Part shown: positions 45,236 to 54,838 of the stretch, in pieces
Position numbering within the stretch: the stretch's first letter is position 1
How the letters are laid out: the number at the start of each line of letters is the position of its first letter
Source: Nakamurella deserti
GTDB taxonomy: Bacteria; Actinomycetota; Actinomycetes; Mycobacteriales; Nakamurellaceae
Direction of reading: 5' to 3'
DNA: 64,000 nucleotides
Assembly: GCF_003260015.1 (NCBI RefSeq)
Contig: NZ_QCXS01000002.1
Span: forward strand, 558,001 to 622,000
Made by a program: the position numbers and the translations under genes
The notes under the pieces: model-generated
Told to the model about the DNA's origin: nothing
What the model saw: only the letters and a program-made list of their open reading frames with translations
Database searches by the model: none

Positions 45236-46840
45236 ATGACGCTGCAGGTCGGGTCGGACGTCGGCCCCTACACCGTGCTCCGTGCCGCCCGTCGCACGGC
45301 GCGGCACGCCCGCACGGACGTGCCGTCCCGACCACCCCGGGTGTGGGCGGCCGAACCGTTCGCGGGCGGCACGCCGGTGGCGCTGGTCGTGGAGCCGGAC
45401 GCGGACGGGGGGCCCACCGTGGCGGCGCCGGCCGCCGCGAGCGGGGGCGGGGTCACCGGCGCGGGGGCCGGCCGGCTGCGGCGTGAGTGGGCGCTGTCCG
45501 GATCGCTGAAGCACCCGCACCTGGCCGCCGTGCACGATCTGGTGGAGACCCCCGACGGGCCGGTGCTGGTGACGGAGTGGGCCGACCGCGGCGGTGTCGC
45601 CGACCTGCTGCGGGCGGGGCCGTTCAGCGCGGGGCAGACGGTGACGGTGCTGGCCGGCGTCTGCGCGGCGTTGACCGCCTGTCACGAACGCGGCCTGGTC
45701 CACGGTGACGTGAATCCCGACACCGTGCTGGTGACCGCGGACGGGCGTCCCCTGCTGGCCCGCCCCGGGCGCACGACCGCGGCGGTCGACAGCGGCGTGA
45801 CCCCGGCCGCCGAACCGCGGTGCGCCTCGCCGGACGTCGCCCGGGGGCGGGCGGCCACCGTGGTCGACGACGTCTTCTCGCTCGGGGCGGTCGCCATGCA
45901 GTGCCTCACCGGTCGCCCGGCCTGGCCCGCGCAGGACCTGCGTGACGTCGTCGTCCAGTCCGAGTACGGGCAGTGGCCGACCGTGCCGGCCGACGATCCG
46001 ACCGGACCGGCACTCGCGGGGCTCGTCGACGCGATGCTGGCCGCCGACCCGACGGTGCGTCCGACCGTCCGTGAGGTACTCGGCCGGCTGGCGGGCTGCC
46101 CGCCGCCGGAGGCGCTGCCCGTGCCGACGACGGCGGACGCCGGACGCAGCGGTCCCGGTCGGCACGCCGCAGCGGTGCCGGTCGACCCGGCGGGCCTGCC
46201 GGCACCCGCCGCGGCGCGTCCGTCCCCGCGGCGGCCGGCGGCAGCGCCGATCGGGCACCACCACCGTGGCACCCCGCCGCGCTGGCGGCGGGCCGTCGTG
46301 CCCGCCGTGGTGCTCGCGTTGCTCGTCCTGGCCGCCGCCGGCGTGGGCATCTGGTGGGCGGGGGGCGACCGTCCGACCGCCGCTGCGCTCCCCGCGGCCG
46401 ACCCGGCGACGGTGCCGGCCGCGTCCCCGGTGTCGGACGGGACGCCGACGGTGGACTGGGCCGCGGTCGTGCACCGGTTGGACGGGCGGCGCGCCGCCGC
46501 CTTCGCCGCCGGCGACACCGGGCTGCTGCGCGAGGTCTACACGGTCACCGCGCCGGGACTGGTCGAGGACGCCATCCGCATCCGGGCGCTGACCGACGGC
46601 GGATTGCGGGTCGACGGGTTGGTGCACACCGTCTCGTCGGTCGAGCGGCTGCCCTCCGACGATCCCGATGCGGCCCCGCGGGTGGCGGTCACCGACGCCC
46701 TCCCGGCCGCGCCGATCCTCGACGCGGACGGCACCGAGGTGGGCGCGACCACGCCGGTGGGTCCGACCCGCCGGGTCCTGACGCTGGTGACCGAGGGCGG
46801 TGGGTTCCGCATCGCGTCGGTGACCGTCACTCCGGGGTGA
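45236..46840 (+). CDS. Membrane-anchored protein-kinase-like protein (pseudokinase) with extracytoplasmic domain
   Basis: A 534-residue protein. Residues about 10-285 are a Ser/Thr-kinase-like fold that lacks key catalytic residues. The Gly-rich loop and the VAIK Lys are missing (VALVVEPD). The HRD site reads HGDVNPDTV, keeping the Asp but with Lys changed to Asn and the metal-binding Asn to Thr. No DFG is present (LARPGRTT). The fold landmarks [38 protein letters not shown] and [20 protein letters not shown] remain. A Pro/Ala linker leads to one membrane helix at about 355-378. Residues 405-534 are an outside domain of NTF2/SnoaL-like look ([22 protein letters not shown]). ATG at 45236. Confidence 0.85.
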   Translation: MTLQVGSDVGPYTVLRAARRTARHARTDVPSRPPRVWAAEPFAGGTPVALVVEPDADGGPTVAAPAAASGGGVTGAGAGRLRREWALSGSLKHPHLAAVHDLVETPDGPVLVTEWADRGGVADLLRAGPFSAGQTVTVLAGVCAALTACHERGLVHGDVNPDTVLVTADGRPLLARPGRTTAAVDSGVTPAAEPRCASPDVARGRAATVVDDVFSLGAVAMQCLTGRPAWPAQDLRDVVVQSEYGQWPTVPADDPTGPALAGLVDAMLAADPTVRPTVREVLGRLAGCPPPEALPVPTTADAGRSGPGRHAAAVPVDPAGLPAPAAARPSPRRPAAAPIGHHHRGTPPRWRRAVVPAVVLALLVLAAAGVGIWWAGGDRPTAAALPAADPATVPAASPVSDGTPTVDWAAVVHRLDGRRAAAFAAGDTGLLREVYTVTAPGLVEDAIRIRALTDGGLRVDGLVHTVSSVERLPSDDPDAAPRVAVTDALPAAPILDADGTEVGATTPVGPTRRVLTLVTEGGGFRIASVTVTPG

Positions 46841-46910
46841 GACGGGCCGGTCCCGTCGACCGCGGCCTGCCTCCGCCTCACTGTCGGTGCCCCGCCCTAG
46901 CGTGAGGTCC

Positions 46911-48098
46911 ATGCGGCTGCTCCACACCTCTGACTGGCACATCGGCCGGACGTTCCACGGTCGTGCGCTGCTCGGCGACCAGGAGCAGACCCTCGCCGCC
47001 GTCGCCGACCTCGTCCGCGACGAGCGCATCGACGTGGTGCTGATCGCCGGCGACCTGTACGACCGCGCGGTGCCGTCGGTGGACGCGGTCCAGCTGGCCA
47101 CCCGGGCGCTCCGCCGGATCCGCGACGCCGGGGCGGAGATCGTGCTGTCCACCGGCAACCACGACTCCGCGGCGCGGCTCGGGGCCTTCGGCGACTTCCT
47201 CGCCGCCGGCGGCCTGCACATCCGGTCGTCGGTCGACCAGCTCGACGTGCCGGTGATGTTCTCCGACGCGCACGGCGAGGTCGCCGTCTACGGGATCCCC
47301 TACCTGGAGCCCGACATCGCCCGCCAGTCGATGCAGGTGCCGGACGCCCGCGGTCACGCCGGTGTGCTGGGGGAGGCGATGAGCCGGATCCGCGCCGACC
47401 TGGCCGGCCGCCCGGCCGGCACCCGATCCGTCGTGCTGTCGCACGCCTTCGTCGTCGGCGGCGCGGCCACCGATTCCGAACGCTGCATCGACACGGCCGA
47501 GCCGTCCGCCGGGGACGCGCTGTTCGAGTTCAAGCGCGGCACGGTCGGGTCGGTGCCCGGCGACACGTTCCGGGGCGTCGACTACGTCGCGCTGGGTCAC
47601 CTGCACCGTCGCCAGCAGCTCGGCGCGCGGCTGCGGTACTCCGGTTCGCCGCTGCCGTACTCGTTCTCGGAGGCCGGGCAGACCAAGGGCGGGTGGATCG
47701 TCGACCTGGGGGCCGGCGGGACCCCCACGGTCCGGGCGTTCGACCTCCCGGTGGTACGCCCGCTGGCCACCGTGCGGGGCACGCTGGCCGAGGTCCTCGC
47801 CGGGCACGCCGAGTTGCGGGGGCACTACCTGGCCGTGGAACTCACCGATGCGCAGCGGCCGACGGACCCGATGCGCCGGCTGCTCGAGGTCTTCCCGTAC
47901 GCCGTCACCATGGCATGGCAGCCGCCGGCGACCACCGGGCCCGGTCCCGACTTCCACATCTCCCGACGCGGACTGCCCGACGACGCTCTCGTCGACGCCT
48001 TCCTCGGCGACTGCCGCGGCAGTGGTCTCACCCCGGGTGAGCGGACGCTGGTGGCCACCTCCCTGACGGCGGCCCGGATCGCCGAGGCCGCCGCGTGA
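46911..48098 (+). CDS. sbcD: Exonuclease SbcCD, nuclease subunit D
   Basis: Mre11-type nuclease of the SbcCD complex, which opens hairpins and removes protein-blocked DNA ends. The 395-residue product holds all phosphoesterase motifs: HTSDWHIG at the start, IAGDLYDR, TGNHDS, and GHLHRRQ near residue 228. The ATG at 46911 gives the standard MRLLHTSDWHIG; an upstream in-frame start lacks family-type sequence. The gene's stop overlaps the sbcC GTG by four bases, so the pair is coupled. Confidence 0.95.
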   Translation: MRLLHTSDWHIGRTFHGRALLGDQEQTLAAVADLVRDERIDVVLIAGDLYDRAVPSVDAVQLATRALRRIRDAGAEIVLSTGNHDSAARLGAFGDFLAAGGLHIRSSVDQLDVPVMFSDAHGEVAVYGIPYLEPDIARQSMQVPDARGHAGVLGEAMSRIRADLAGRPAGTRSVVLSHAFVVGGAATDSERCIDTAEPSAGDALFEFKRGTVGSVPGDTFRGVDYVALGHLHRRQQLGARLRYSGSPLPYSFSEAGQTKGGWIVDLGAGGTPTVRAFDLPVVRPLATVRGTLAEVLAGHAELRGHYLAVELTDAQRPTDPMRRLLEVFPYAVTMAWQPPATTGPGPDFHISRRGLPDDALVDAFLGDCRGSGLTPGERTLVATSLTAARIAEAAA

Positions 48099-51000
48099 AG
48101 CTGCACCAGCTCGCGCTGTCGGCGTTCGGTCCCTATCCCGGGCAGCTGGAGATCGACTTCGACCGACTGGGCGCCGACGGCCTGTTCCTGCTGCACGGCG
48201 ACACCGGGGCCGGGAAGACGTCGCTGCTGGACGCGGTCGCGTTCGCTCTGTTCGGCACCGTCCCGGGCGCCCGGCAGGAGGCCGGACGGCTCCGCTGCGA
48301 CCAGGCCGCGCCGAAGGCGGAGACCCGGGTCACGCTGGAGCTGACCGTCGCCGGCCAACGCTTCCGGGTCAGCCGGACCCCGAAGTACGAACGCCCCAAG
48401 TCGCGCGGCACCGGCACCACGGTGAGCCAGGCGACCGCCAGCCTGGCCTGGATCGGAGCGCCGCCGGCCGGTCGCACGGCCGGTGGTGTCGACCGGATCC
48501 CCGAGGTGGCGATGATCGTCACCGAGCTGCTGGGGATGACCGCCGACCAGTTCTTCCAGGTCGTCCTGCTGCCGCAGGGCGATTTCGCCCGGTTCCTGCG
48601 CGCGGACACCGACCAGCGTGAGCGACTGCTCGAACAGCTCTTCGACACCGGACGCTTCGGCACCATCGAGCAGTGGTTCGCCGAGCGCCGCCGGGTCAGC
48701 GGTGCGGCGGTCCGCGAACGGTCCGACGCCCTGGGCCGCATCGTCGCCCGCACCGTGCAGGCCGCGGGCTGGCGGGGTGACGTGCCCGCCCAGCCGGACG
48801 CCGACTGGCTCGACGGGGTACGGGATCTGGTCGACGCCCGCCGCGCCCTGACCGCGGAGGTGGCCGTGACGGCCGCCGCGGAGCGCCGGGCCGCCCAGGA
48901 AGCCCTCGGACGCCAGGCGGCGCACCACGAACAGGCCAGGCGGCTGACCCGGTTGCGGGAACAGCAGCGCCTGGTGACCTCGACCGCGCCGGCGCGCCTG
49001 CGATGGAGCACCGAGATCGAGCAGGCGCGCCGGGCCGCGCCGGTCCTCGCCGCGGTCTCGGCGTCGGAGCGCGCCGAGCGCGTCCACCGCGCCGCCCGGG
49101 TCGACCGCGACCGCAGCGTGGACGCGGTCCTGCGGGTTCTCGCTCCCGCGGAGCACGACATCGTGCCCACCGACGCCGACCGCCTCACCGCACCGGACGC
49201 GGCCCGGGCCGCCAGCGCCGCCGTCCGCGATCGTGCCGGCCATCTGGGTGGGTTGGTCATCGAGTCCGAACGGCAGGCCGCCGACCTGCGCGACCTGGCC
49301 GCGCTGCGGACCGCGGTGGCCGCCGCGACCGCGCAGCGGGACGCGTTGGCCGCCGAGGTCGCCACCCTGCCGGTCCGCATCGACGTGCTCGCCGACCGGC
49401 ACCGCTCCGCCCTGGACGCCGCGGGTCGGCTGCCCGACCTCGAGCACCGGGCCCGGACGCTGGCCGAGGCGGTGTCCGACGCCCGCCGGCTGCCGGCGGC
49501 CCGGACGGCGGCCCGACGCGCGGTCGACGCCGCCCAGGCAGCGGTCGACGCCGCCCAGACCGCGACCGCACACCGGCTGCAGCTCACCGCACGTCGCATC
49601 GACGGGATGGCCGCCGAGCTGGCCCGCGCGTTGACCGACGGCGCGCCGTGCGCGGTGTGCGGTGCGTCCGAGCATCCGCACCCGGCGGCCGGAGCGGCCG
49701 ACGCGGTCAGCACCGCCGAGGTGGCCGCGGCCCACGACCGGGAGGTCGCCGCCGCCCGCCGTCGTGACGAGGCCGTCTCGGCCCGCGCCGCCGCCGAGCA
49801 GTCCGTCGCCGTCCTGGAGGCCACCCTCGGTGGACGCACCCTCGACGAACTCCGGGCGGCGTCGGCCGTCGCCACCGGGGCGGCCGCCGACGCCGCCGCC
49901 CTCGTCGCGGCGCTGCCGGCCCTGGAACGCGAGCTCCGCGACCTCGAGTCCCGGGCCGCGGAATCGGCCCAGCGGATCGCGGAGCTGACCGCCACCGTCA
50001 CCGAACGCACGGCCCGACTGGAACCGCTGCGCCGGGAGGTCGAGCGCCGCGCCGCCACGCTCACGGCCGCCGCCGCGGGCCACTCCGACGTGCCCGGTCG
50101 GCGGGCCGCGTTGCTGGCGCTCGCCGACGCGCTGGACGCACTGGACACGGCGGGTCACGTGGTCCGCGCGGCCCGCGACGGCGTGACCAGCGCCTGGGCG
50201 CTCGTCACCGCCGCGTTGGACGACTCCGGGTTCGACGACGTCGACACCGCCCGGGCGGCCGGCGCCGCCGACCTCCGGGGGACCGAGGAGCGGCTGCGGG
50301 ACGCCGACCGCACCGCGGCGGCCGTCGAGGCGCAGTTGGAGGACCCCGAGTTCGCCGGTCTCGACGACGCCGGGATCGACCTCGAGGCGGTCGAGGAGGA
50401 GCTGACCCGGGCCGCGGTCCGGGTCACCGCCGCCGAGACCGCGGCCACCACCGGTTACGCCGACGCCCAGGCGGCCGCGTCCCGGCACCGGGAGGTCACG
50501 CTGCTGGCCACCGAGCTCACCGACGCGTGGCGCGAACTGGCCCCGCTGCAGGCGGCCGACCGGGAGCTCAGCGAGCTCACCGAGGTCATCCTCGGTCGGG
50601 GCGCGAACCGGCTCGGCATGTCGTTGCGCTCCTACGTGCTGGCCGCCTGGCTGCACGAGGTCGCCGCTGCCGCCAACGACCGGTTGCGGGTGCTCTCCGG
50701 CGGCCGCTACACCTTCATCCCGTCCACCTCGCGCGAGAGTCGCGGTCGCAGCGGCGGTCTCGGCCTGGACGTGCTGGACGAGTACTCCGGCAAGTCCCGG
50801 CCCACCAAGACCCTCTCCGGAGGAGAGTCGTTCCTGGCGTCGCTCGCGCTCGCGCTCGGGCTGGCCGACGTCGTGGCCGGGCAGACCGGGGTGGGGCTGT
50901 TGAACACCATGTTCATCGACGAGGGTTTCGGCACCCTGGACGCCGACTCGCTCGATCTGGTCATGGAGACCCTCGACTCGCTGCGCGGGGAGGGCCGTGT

Positions 51001-51130
51001 GATCGGCGTCGTCTCCCACGTCGACGAGCTCCGGCAGCGCATCCCCAGTCGCCTGCGGGTGCAGCGCTCCGCCGAGGGGTCGACGGTGGAGCTGACCGCA
51101 CCCGGTGCCGGGGCGGAGCTGTTCGCGTGA
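48095..51130 (+). CDS. sbcC: Exonuclease SbcCD, ATPase subunit C
   Basis: Rad50-type ATPase of SbcCD. The 1011-residue chain has Walker A LLHGDTGAGKTSLLDAVAFA at about residue 30, two coiled-coil arms rich in Ala and Arg, and the zinc hook CAVC at about residue 519 (in GAPCAVCGASEHPHP). The C-terminal head reads LSGGESFLASLALALGLADV and FIDEGFGTLDADSLDLVMETL (ABC signature and Walker B). GTG start within the sbcD stop. The stop in turn overlaps the next GTG. Confidence 0.95.
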   Translation: MKLHQLALSAFGPYPGQLEIDFDRLGADGLFLLHGDTGAGKTSLLDAVAFALFGTVPGARQEAGRLRCDQAAPKAETRVTLELTVAGQRFRVSRTPKYERPKSRGTGTTVSQATASLAWIGAPPAGRTAGGVDRIPEVAMIVTELLGMTADQFFQVVLLPQGDFARFLRADTDQRERLLEQLFDTGRFGTIEQWFAERRRVSGAAVRERSDALGRIVARTVQAAGWRGDVPAQPDADWLDGVRDLVDARRALTAEVAVTAAAERRAAQEALGRQAAHHEQARRLTRLREQQRLVTSTAPARLRWSTEIEQARRAAPVLAAVSASERAERVHRAARVDRDRSVDAVLRVLAPAEHDIVPTDADRLTAPDAARAASAAVRDRAGHLGGLVIESERQAADLRDLAALRTAVAAATAQRDALAAEVATLPVRIDVLADRHRSALDAAGRLPDLEHRARTLAEAVSDARRLPAARTAARRAVDAAQAAVDAAQTATAHRLQLTARRIDGMAAELARALTDGAPCAVCGASEHPHPAAGAADAVSTAEVAAAHDREVAAARRRDEAVSARAAAEQSVAVLEATLGGRTLDELRAASAVATGAAADAAALVAALPALERELRDLESRAAESAQRIAELTATVTERTARLEPLRREVERRAATLTAAAAGHSDVPGRRAALLALADALDALDTAGHVVRAARDGVTSAWALVTAALDDSGFDDVDTARAAGAADLRGTEERLRDADRTAAAVEAQLEDPEFAGLDDAGIDLEAVEEELTRAAVRVTAAETAATTGYADAQAAASRHREVTLLATELTDAWRELAPLQAADRELSELTEVILGRGANRLGMSLRSYVLAAWLHEVAAAANDRLRVLSGGRYTFIPSTSRESRGRSGGLGLDVLDEYSGKSRPTKTLSGGESFLASLALALGLADVVAGQTGVGLLNTMFIDEGFGTLDADSLDLVMETLDSLRGEGRVIGVVSHVDELRQRIPSRLRVQRSAEGSTVELTAPGAGAELFA

Positions 51131-51459
51131 TCCTGCTGGTCTGTCGTTTCGCCGGTGCCGGCCCCGACTTCCTGGACAACGCCCGGGAGCCGGTCGCGCT
51201 GCTGGCGGCCCAGCCGACCTGCCGGAACGTCCGGCTCGGCCGGTCCACCGACGACGCCGAGGTGTGGACGCTGACCGCGGAGTTCGACAGCGTGCCCGCC
51301 TACCGGCGGGCGCTGGGCCCCTTCGACGTCCGCACCGTCGTGGTCCCGTTCCTGTCCACCGCCGAGCAGGGCACCTCGGGCGTGTTCGAGGTCGCGCTGC
51401 ACTCGGGCGCCGACCCGTCGGACCCGCTGACCGAGCCCACCCTGCTCGTCCGACCCTGA
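51127..51459 (+). CDS. Small protein resembling the antibiotic biosynthesis monooxygenase (ABM) fold
   Basis: A 110-residue protein with GTG start overlapping the sbcC stop. It reads VILLVCRFAGAGPDFLDNARE, LLAAQPTCRNVRLGRSTDD, EVWTLTAEFDSVPAYRRALGPFDVR. A beta strand, a long helix and a terminal strand give the ferredoxin-like ABM appearance, with the usual W-x-x-E-x-F and Y-x-x-A-L pattern. Activity is unknown; the usual Asn/His of known monooxygenases is not evident. It lies between sbcC and glyS and may be transcribed with sbcDC. In other actinobacteria a protein of this kind also precedes glyS, as far as I recall. Confidence 0.7.
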   Translation: MILLVCRFAGAGPDFLDNAREPVALLAAQPTCRNVRLGRSTDDAEVWTLTAEFDSVPAYRRALGPFDVRTVVVPFLSTAEQGTSGVFEVALHSGADPSDPLTEPTLLVRP

Positions 51460-51503
51460 CCCGGCGGTCCCGCACCGGCGGTCCATGTATCTGCGAACCC
51501 CGG

Positions 51504-51569
51504 GTCCGGCGGCCGTCCACGCACGGGTGGACCCCGGTCCGGCGGCCGTCCACGCACGGGTGGACCCCG
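51504..51569. repeat. 33-bp tandem repeat with internal palindromes, upstream of glyS
   Basis: A 33-base unit starts at 51504, repeats at 51537, and a third copy starts at 51570 but quickly diverges. Each unit contains GTCCAC and GTGGAC around a six-base centre (an 18-base inverted repeat). The array sits in the 194-base gap before glyS. Confidence 0.85.
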
Positions 51570-51653
51570 GTCCGCTGGCCCGGACCGTTCGGTCGGGCGG
51601 GCCGGGACCACTAACGTTGGCACGTCATCTGCATTCGTTCGAGGAGATCTTCG

Positions 51654-53036
51654 TTGCCTGCGTCCGTACTCGATTCCGTCGTCAGCCTCGCCAAGCGCCG
51701 TGGGTTCGTCTTCCCCGCCGGTGAGATCTACGGCGGCACCCGCTCGGCGTGGGACTACGGCCCCCTCGGTGTGGAGCTGAAGGAGAACATCAAGCGGCAG
51801 TGGTGGAAGACGATGGTCCAGGGCCGCGACGACATCGTCGGTCTGGACTCCTCGGTCATCCTGCCCCGCCAGGTGTGGGTCGCCTCCGGGCACGTCGGCG
51901 TCTTCACCGACCCGCTCGTCGAGAGCCTCATCACCCACAAGCGGTACCGCGCGGACCATCTGTTGGAGGCCTACGAGGCCAAGCACGGACGGTTGCCGGA
52001 GAACGGCTGGGACGACATCCCGGACCCGGAGACCGGAGTCCGCGGCAACTGGACCGAGCCGCGCGACTTCAACATGATGCTCAAGACCTACCTCGGCCCC
52101 GTCGAGGAGGAGTCCGGCCTGCATTACCTGCGGCCCGAGACCGCCCAGGGCATCTTCGTCAACTTCGCCAACGTCAGCACCACCGCGCGCAAGAAGCCGC
52201 CGTTCGGGATCGGCCAGATCGGCAAGTCGTTCCGGAACGAGATCACCCCCGGAAACTTCATCTTCCGCACCCGCGAGTTCGAGCAGATGGAGATGGAGTT
52301 CTTCGTCAAGCCCGGCGAGGACGAGCAGTGGCACCAGTACTGGATCGACGCGCGCACCGACTGGTACACCGACCTCGGCATCGACCGCGACAACCTGCGC
52401 CACTACGAGCACCCGCAGGAGAAGCTGTCGCACTACTCGAAGCGGACCGTGGACATCGAGTACCGCTTCGGGTTCCAGGGTTCGGAGTGGGGTGAGCTCG
52501 AGGGCGTGGCCAACCGCACCGACTTCGACCTGTCGACGCACAGCGAGCACTCCGGCAAGGACCTGTCCTACTTCGACCAGGAGTCCGGTCAGCGCTGGAC
52601 GCCGTACGTCATCGAACCCGCCGCCGGCCTGACCCGCTCGCTGATGGCGTTCCTCATCGACGCCTACGCCGAGGACGAGGCGCCCAACACCAAGGGCGGG
52701 GTCGACAAGCGCACCGTCCTGCGGCTGGACCGCCGACTCGCGCCCGTCAAGGCCGCCGTGCTGCCGTTGAGCCGCAACGCCGACCTGTCGCCCAAGGCGC
52801 GTGACCTCGCCGCGGAGTTGCGCAAGAACTGGAACGTCGAGTTCGACGACGCCGGTCAGATCGGCAAGCGCTACCGCCGCCAGGACGAGGTCGGCACCCC
52901 GTTCTGCATCACCGTGGACTTCGAGACCCTCGACGACCAGGCCGTCACCATCCGCGAGCGGGACAGCATGAGCCAGCAGCGGATCGCGCTGGACCAGGTC
53001 CCGGCCTACCTCGCCGGCGAGCTGCTCGGCTGCTGA
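51654..53036 (+). CDS. glyS: Glycyl-tRNA synthetase (homodimeric type)
   Basis: Charges tRNA-Gly with glycine. The 460-residue protein is the single-chain class II type: [21 protein letters not shown] at about residue 24, the ATP-site motif 2 ([25 protein letters not shown]) at about 190, and motif 3 [12 protein letters not shown] at about 310. The start is TTG at 51654 with GAGGAG upstream; no better start gives the family N-terminus [18 protein letters not shown]. The gap before it holds a tandem repeat. A terminator follows the stop. Confidence 0.95.
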   Translation: MPASVLDSVVSLAKRRGFVFPAGEIYGGTRSAWDYGPLGVELKENIKRQWWKTMVQGRDDIVGLDSSVILPRQVWVASGHVGVFTDPLVESLITHKRYRADHLLEAYEAKHGRLPENGWDDIPDPETGVRGNWTEPRDFNMMLKTYLGPVEEESGLHYLRPETAQGIFVNFANVSTTARKKPPFGIGQIGKSFRNEITPGNFIFRTREFEQMEMEFFVKPGEDEQWHQYWIDARTDWYTDLGIDRDNLRHYEHPQEKLSHYSKRTVDIEYRFGFQGSEWGELEGVANRTDFDLSTHSEHSGKDLSYFDQESGQRWTPYVIEPAAGLTRSLMAFLIDAYAEDEAPNTKGGVDKRTVLRLDRRLAPVKAAVLPLSRNADLSPKARDLAAELRKNWNVEFDDAGQIGKRYRRQDEVGTPFCITVDFETLDDQAVTIRERDSMSQQRIALDQVPAYLAGELLGC

Positions 53037-53046
53037 GACGCCGGCC

Positions 53047-53070
53047 GGCGGGGCCGTCACCGACCCCGCC
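53047..53070. terminator. Bidirectional terminator between glyS and the M1 peptidase gene
   Basis: GGCGGGG at 53047-53053 pairs with CCCCGCC at 53064-53070, with CCG and CGA in the interior able to add a pair. It lies between stops at 53036 and 53079. No T-run. Confidence 0.6.
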
Positions 53071-53078
53071 GCGCCGCC

Positions 53079-54665
53079 TCACGGCGTCAGATCGCCCGGG
53101 TAGAGGTACTCGTCGGCCGGGATCGTGGTGCCGTGGAACCAGGCCTGCAGGAACGCGGTCTCGTCGCGGCCGGCGATGGTGGACACCAGGGTCTCGAACT
53201 CCGCCCAGGTCGCCCCGCTCCCGGAGTGCTCCTCGATCCAGCTGAGCAGCAGTTCGTCGAACTTCTCGTCCCCGAGCTGGTGGCGCAGCGCGTGCAGGGC
53301 GAGCGGGCCGCGGGAGTACACGGCGCCGAACTCGTTGCCCGCACCCATGTCGTACAGCGGGCTCGCCCAGAACGCCGCCCGGTCGCGGGCGGTGGCCACG
53401 GTCTGCCGGTACTCCGCGTCCAGATCGGCGCCGCCGTTCTCGGCCCAGAGCCACTCGGCGTAGCTGGCGAAGCACTCGTTGAGGCAGATGTCGGCCCATC
53501 GCTGCACGGTGACCGCGTCGCCGAACCACTGGTGTGCCAGTTCGTGCACCACAGTGCTCGCATTGCCCATCCCGGCCGAGTACACCGGCCGGGTCTGCGT
53601 CTCCAGCGCGAAGCCGAAGCTCTGCGCCAGGTAGATCCCGCCGGTGGAGGTGAACGGGTACGGGCCGAACTTGCTGGCCAGGAAGTCGACGAACTCGCCG
53701 GTGCGGTCGGCCTCGGTCGAGTCCGCGGCCAGGCCCTTGCCGAACGCGTTGATCACCGGCAGCCCACCGGGGGTGGTGTCCTGGGTCTGGGTGAAGGTGT
53801 CGATGTAGATCGTCGACAGGTAGCTCGCCATCTCCGACGGCTCCGCCCAGCCGAACACGGCGTGTCCGTCGGTGGCCTCGGGCAGCCCGTCGGTGACCGG
53901 CAGGCCGTTGGAGATGACCTTCCAGCCGTCCGGCACCTGGGCGGTGACGGCGAACGTCGCCCGGTCGGTCGGGGTCTCGTTGACCGGATACCAGGCCGAC
54001 GCCGAGAACGGCTCCCCGATGACCACCGCGCCGCCCGAGTCGAGCGCGAACCAGCCGCCGTCCGCCAGCCCGGACGTGCCGCTGGTGATCGGACCGGGGC
54101 GGCCGCCGTAGGTCACCTCGACCACGGTCTGCGCCCCGGGAGCGAGCCCCGCCGTCGGGGTCACCACGAGCTTCGCGTCCTCGTGGGTGAAACCCGCGGC
54201 GGCACCGTCGACGACGACCCCGGTGACCTCGAGGTCGGGCTGCAGGTCGAAGGAGAACCGTCCCAGCGTCTCCGCCTCCGTCACCGTGGCGCTGATCGAC
54301 GTGACCGCGGCGAGGACGCCGCTGTCCGGCTCGAACGACAGACCCACCCGGTAGGCAGTCACGTCGTAGCCGCCGTTGCCGGCGTCCGGGTAGTAGGGAT
54401 CCCCGGACGTGGCGGCGCCCACGGCGCCGTCGGGTTCGACCTCGGGCGGCGGTTCGACCGTCGGCGTCGGGTCGGACGTCGGTGCCGGCGGGACGACCGA
54501 CGGCGGGGTGATCGTCGTGGGCGCGGAGCCGGTGGGGGCACCCGCGGCCGAGGTCGCCGTGCCGGGCACGGTCCGGTCGGGCCGGAAGGCGAACACCAGC
54601 ACGGCCGCGGCGAGCGTCGCGAGCACCAGGGACAGTGCGTACCAACGGTGGCGCGTCGACGACAT
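53079..54665 (-). CDS. M1 family metallopeptidase, exported
   Basis: A 528-residue zinc aminopeptidase-like protein. The N-terminus has a basic start and a hydrophobic helix (WYALSLVLATLAAAVLVFAF, residues 8-27), followed by a Pro/Thr-rich linker, so it is exported or membrane-anchored with its catalytic part outside. The zinc motif is HELAHQWFGD, with the third ligand Glu 18 residues later in NECFASY. The substrate-binding segment before it reads FGFALETQTRP, the usual counterpart of GAMEN in this branch. A family Tyr is plausible near VYSRGPL. It peels N-terminal residues from peptides; natural targets unknown. Confidence 0.92.
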   Translation of the reverse strand: MSSTRHRWYALSLVLATLAAAVLVFAFRPDRTVPGTATSAAGAPTGSAPTTITPPSVVPPAPTSDPTPTVEPPPEVEPDGAVGAATSGDPYYPDAGNGGYDVTAYRVGLSFEPDSGVLAAVTSISATVTEAETLGRFSFDLQPDLEVTGVVVDGAAAGFTHEDAKLVVTPTAGLAPGAQTVVEVTYGGRPGPITSGTSGLADGGWFALDSGGAVVIGEPFSASAWYPVNETPTDRATFAVTAQVPDGWKVISNGLPVTDGLPEATDGHAVFGWAEPSEMASYLSTIYIDTFTQTQDTTPGGLPVINAFGKGLAADSTEADRTGEFVDFLASKFGPYPFTSTGGIYLAQSFGFALETQTRPVYSAGMGNASTVVHELAHQWFGDAVTVQRWADICLNECFASYAEWLWAENGGADLDAEYRQTVATARDRAAFWASPLYDMGAGNEFGAVYSRGPLALHALRHQLGDEKFDELLLSWIEEHSGSGATWAEFETLVSTIAGRDETAFLQAWFHGTTIPADEYLYPGDLTP

Positions 54666-54838
54666 AGCGCGACGATAGCGGGCGTCGGTGTGGTGGCGGT
54701 GGTGACGGCGCCCGGGATCCGCCGGGCCGGGGTGTCGGGACGGATCCGCGGCGGGCGTGCGGCGGACACGCGACGGGCGTGCGACGACGCGGGGGACAGC
54801 GGAGAGGCCGGCCGGACCCGGACTGGCAAGATCAGGGG

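Noticed and set aside
47825-51553. 1242-codon reverse frame opposite sbcDC
   Set aside because: Antisense shadow of two well-defined genes.
51460-51653. T-box or tRNA-sensing leader before glyS
   Set aside because: The repeats form simple hairpins; I found no T-box core or anti-terminator pair.
53079-54665. Loss of the GAMEN motif in the M1 peptidase as a sign of inactivity
   Set aside because: The segment FGFALETQTRP stands at the equivalent position in this branch of the family, and the zinc site HELAH with the downstream Glu is intact.
54751-54790. Short direct repeat CGGGCGTGCG before the YdcF-like gene
   Set aside because: Only 10 bases long, easily produced by chance in such GC-rich DNA.
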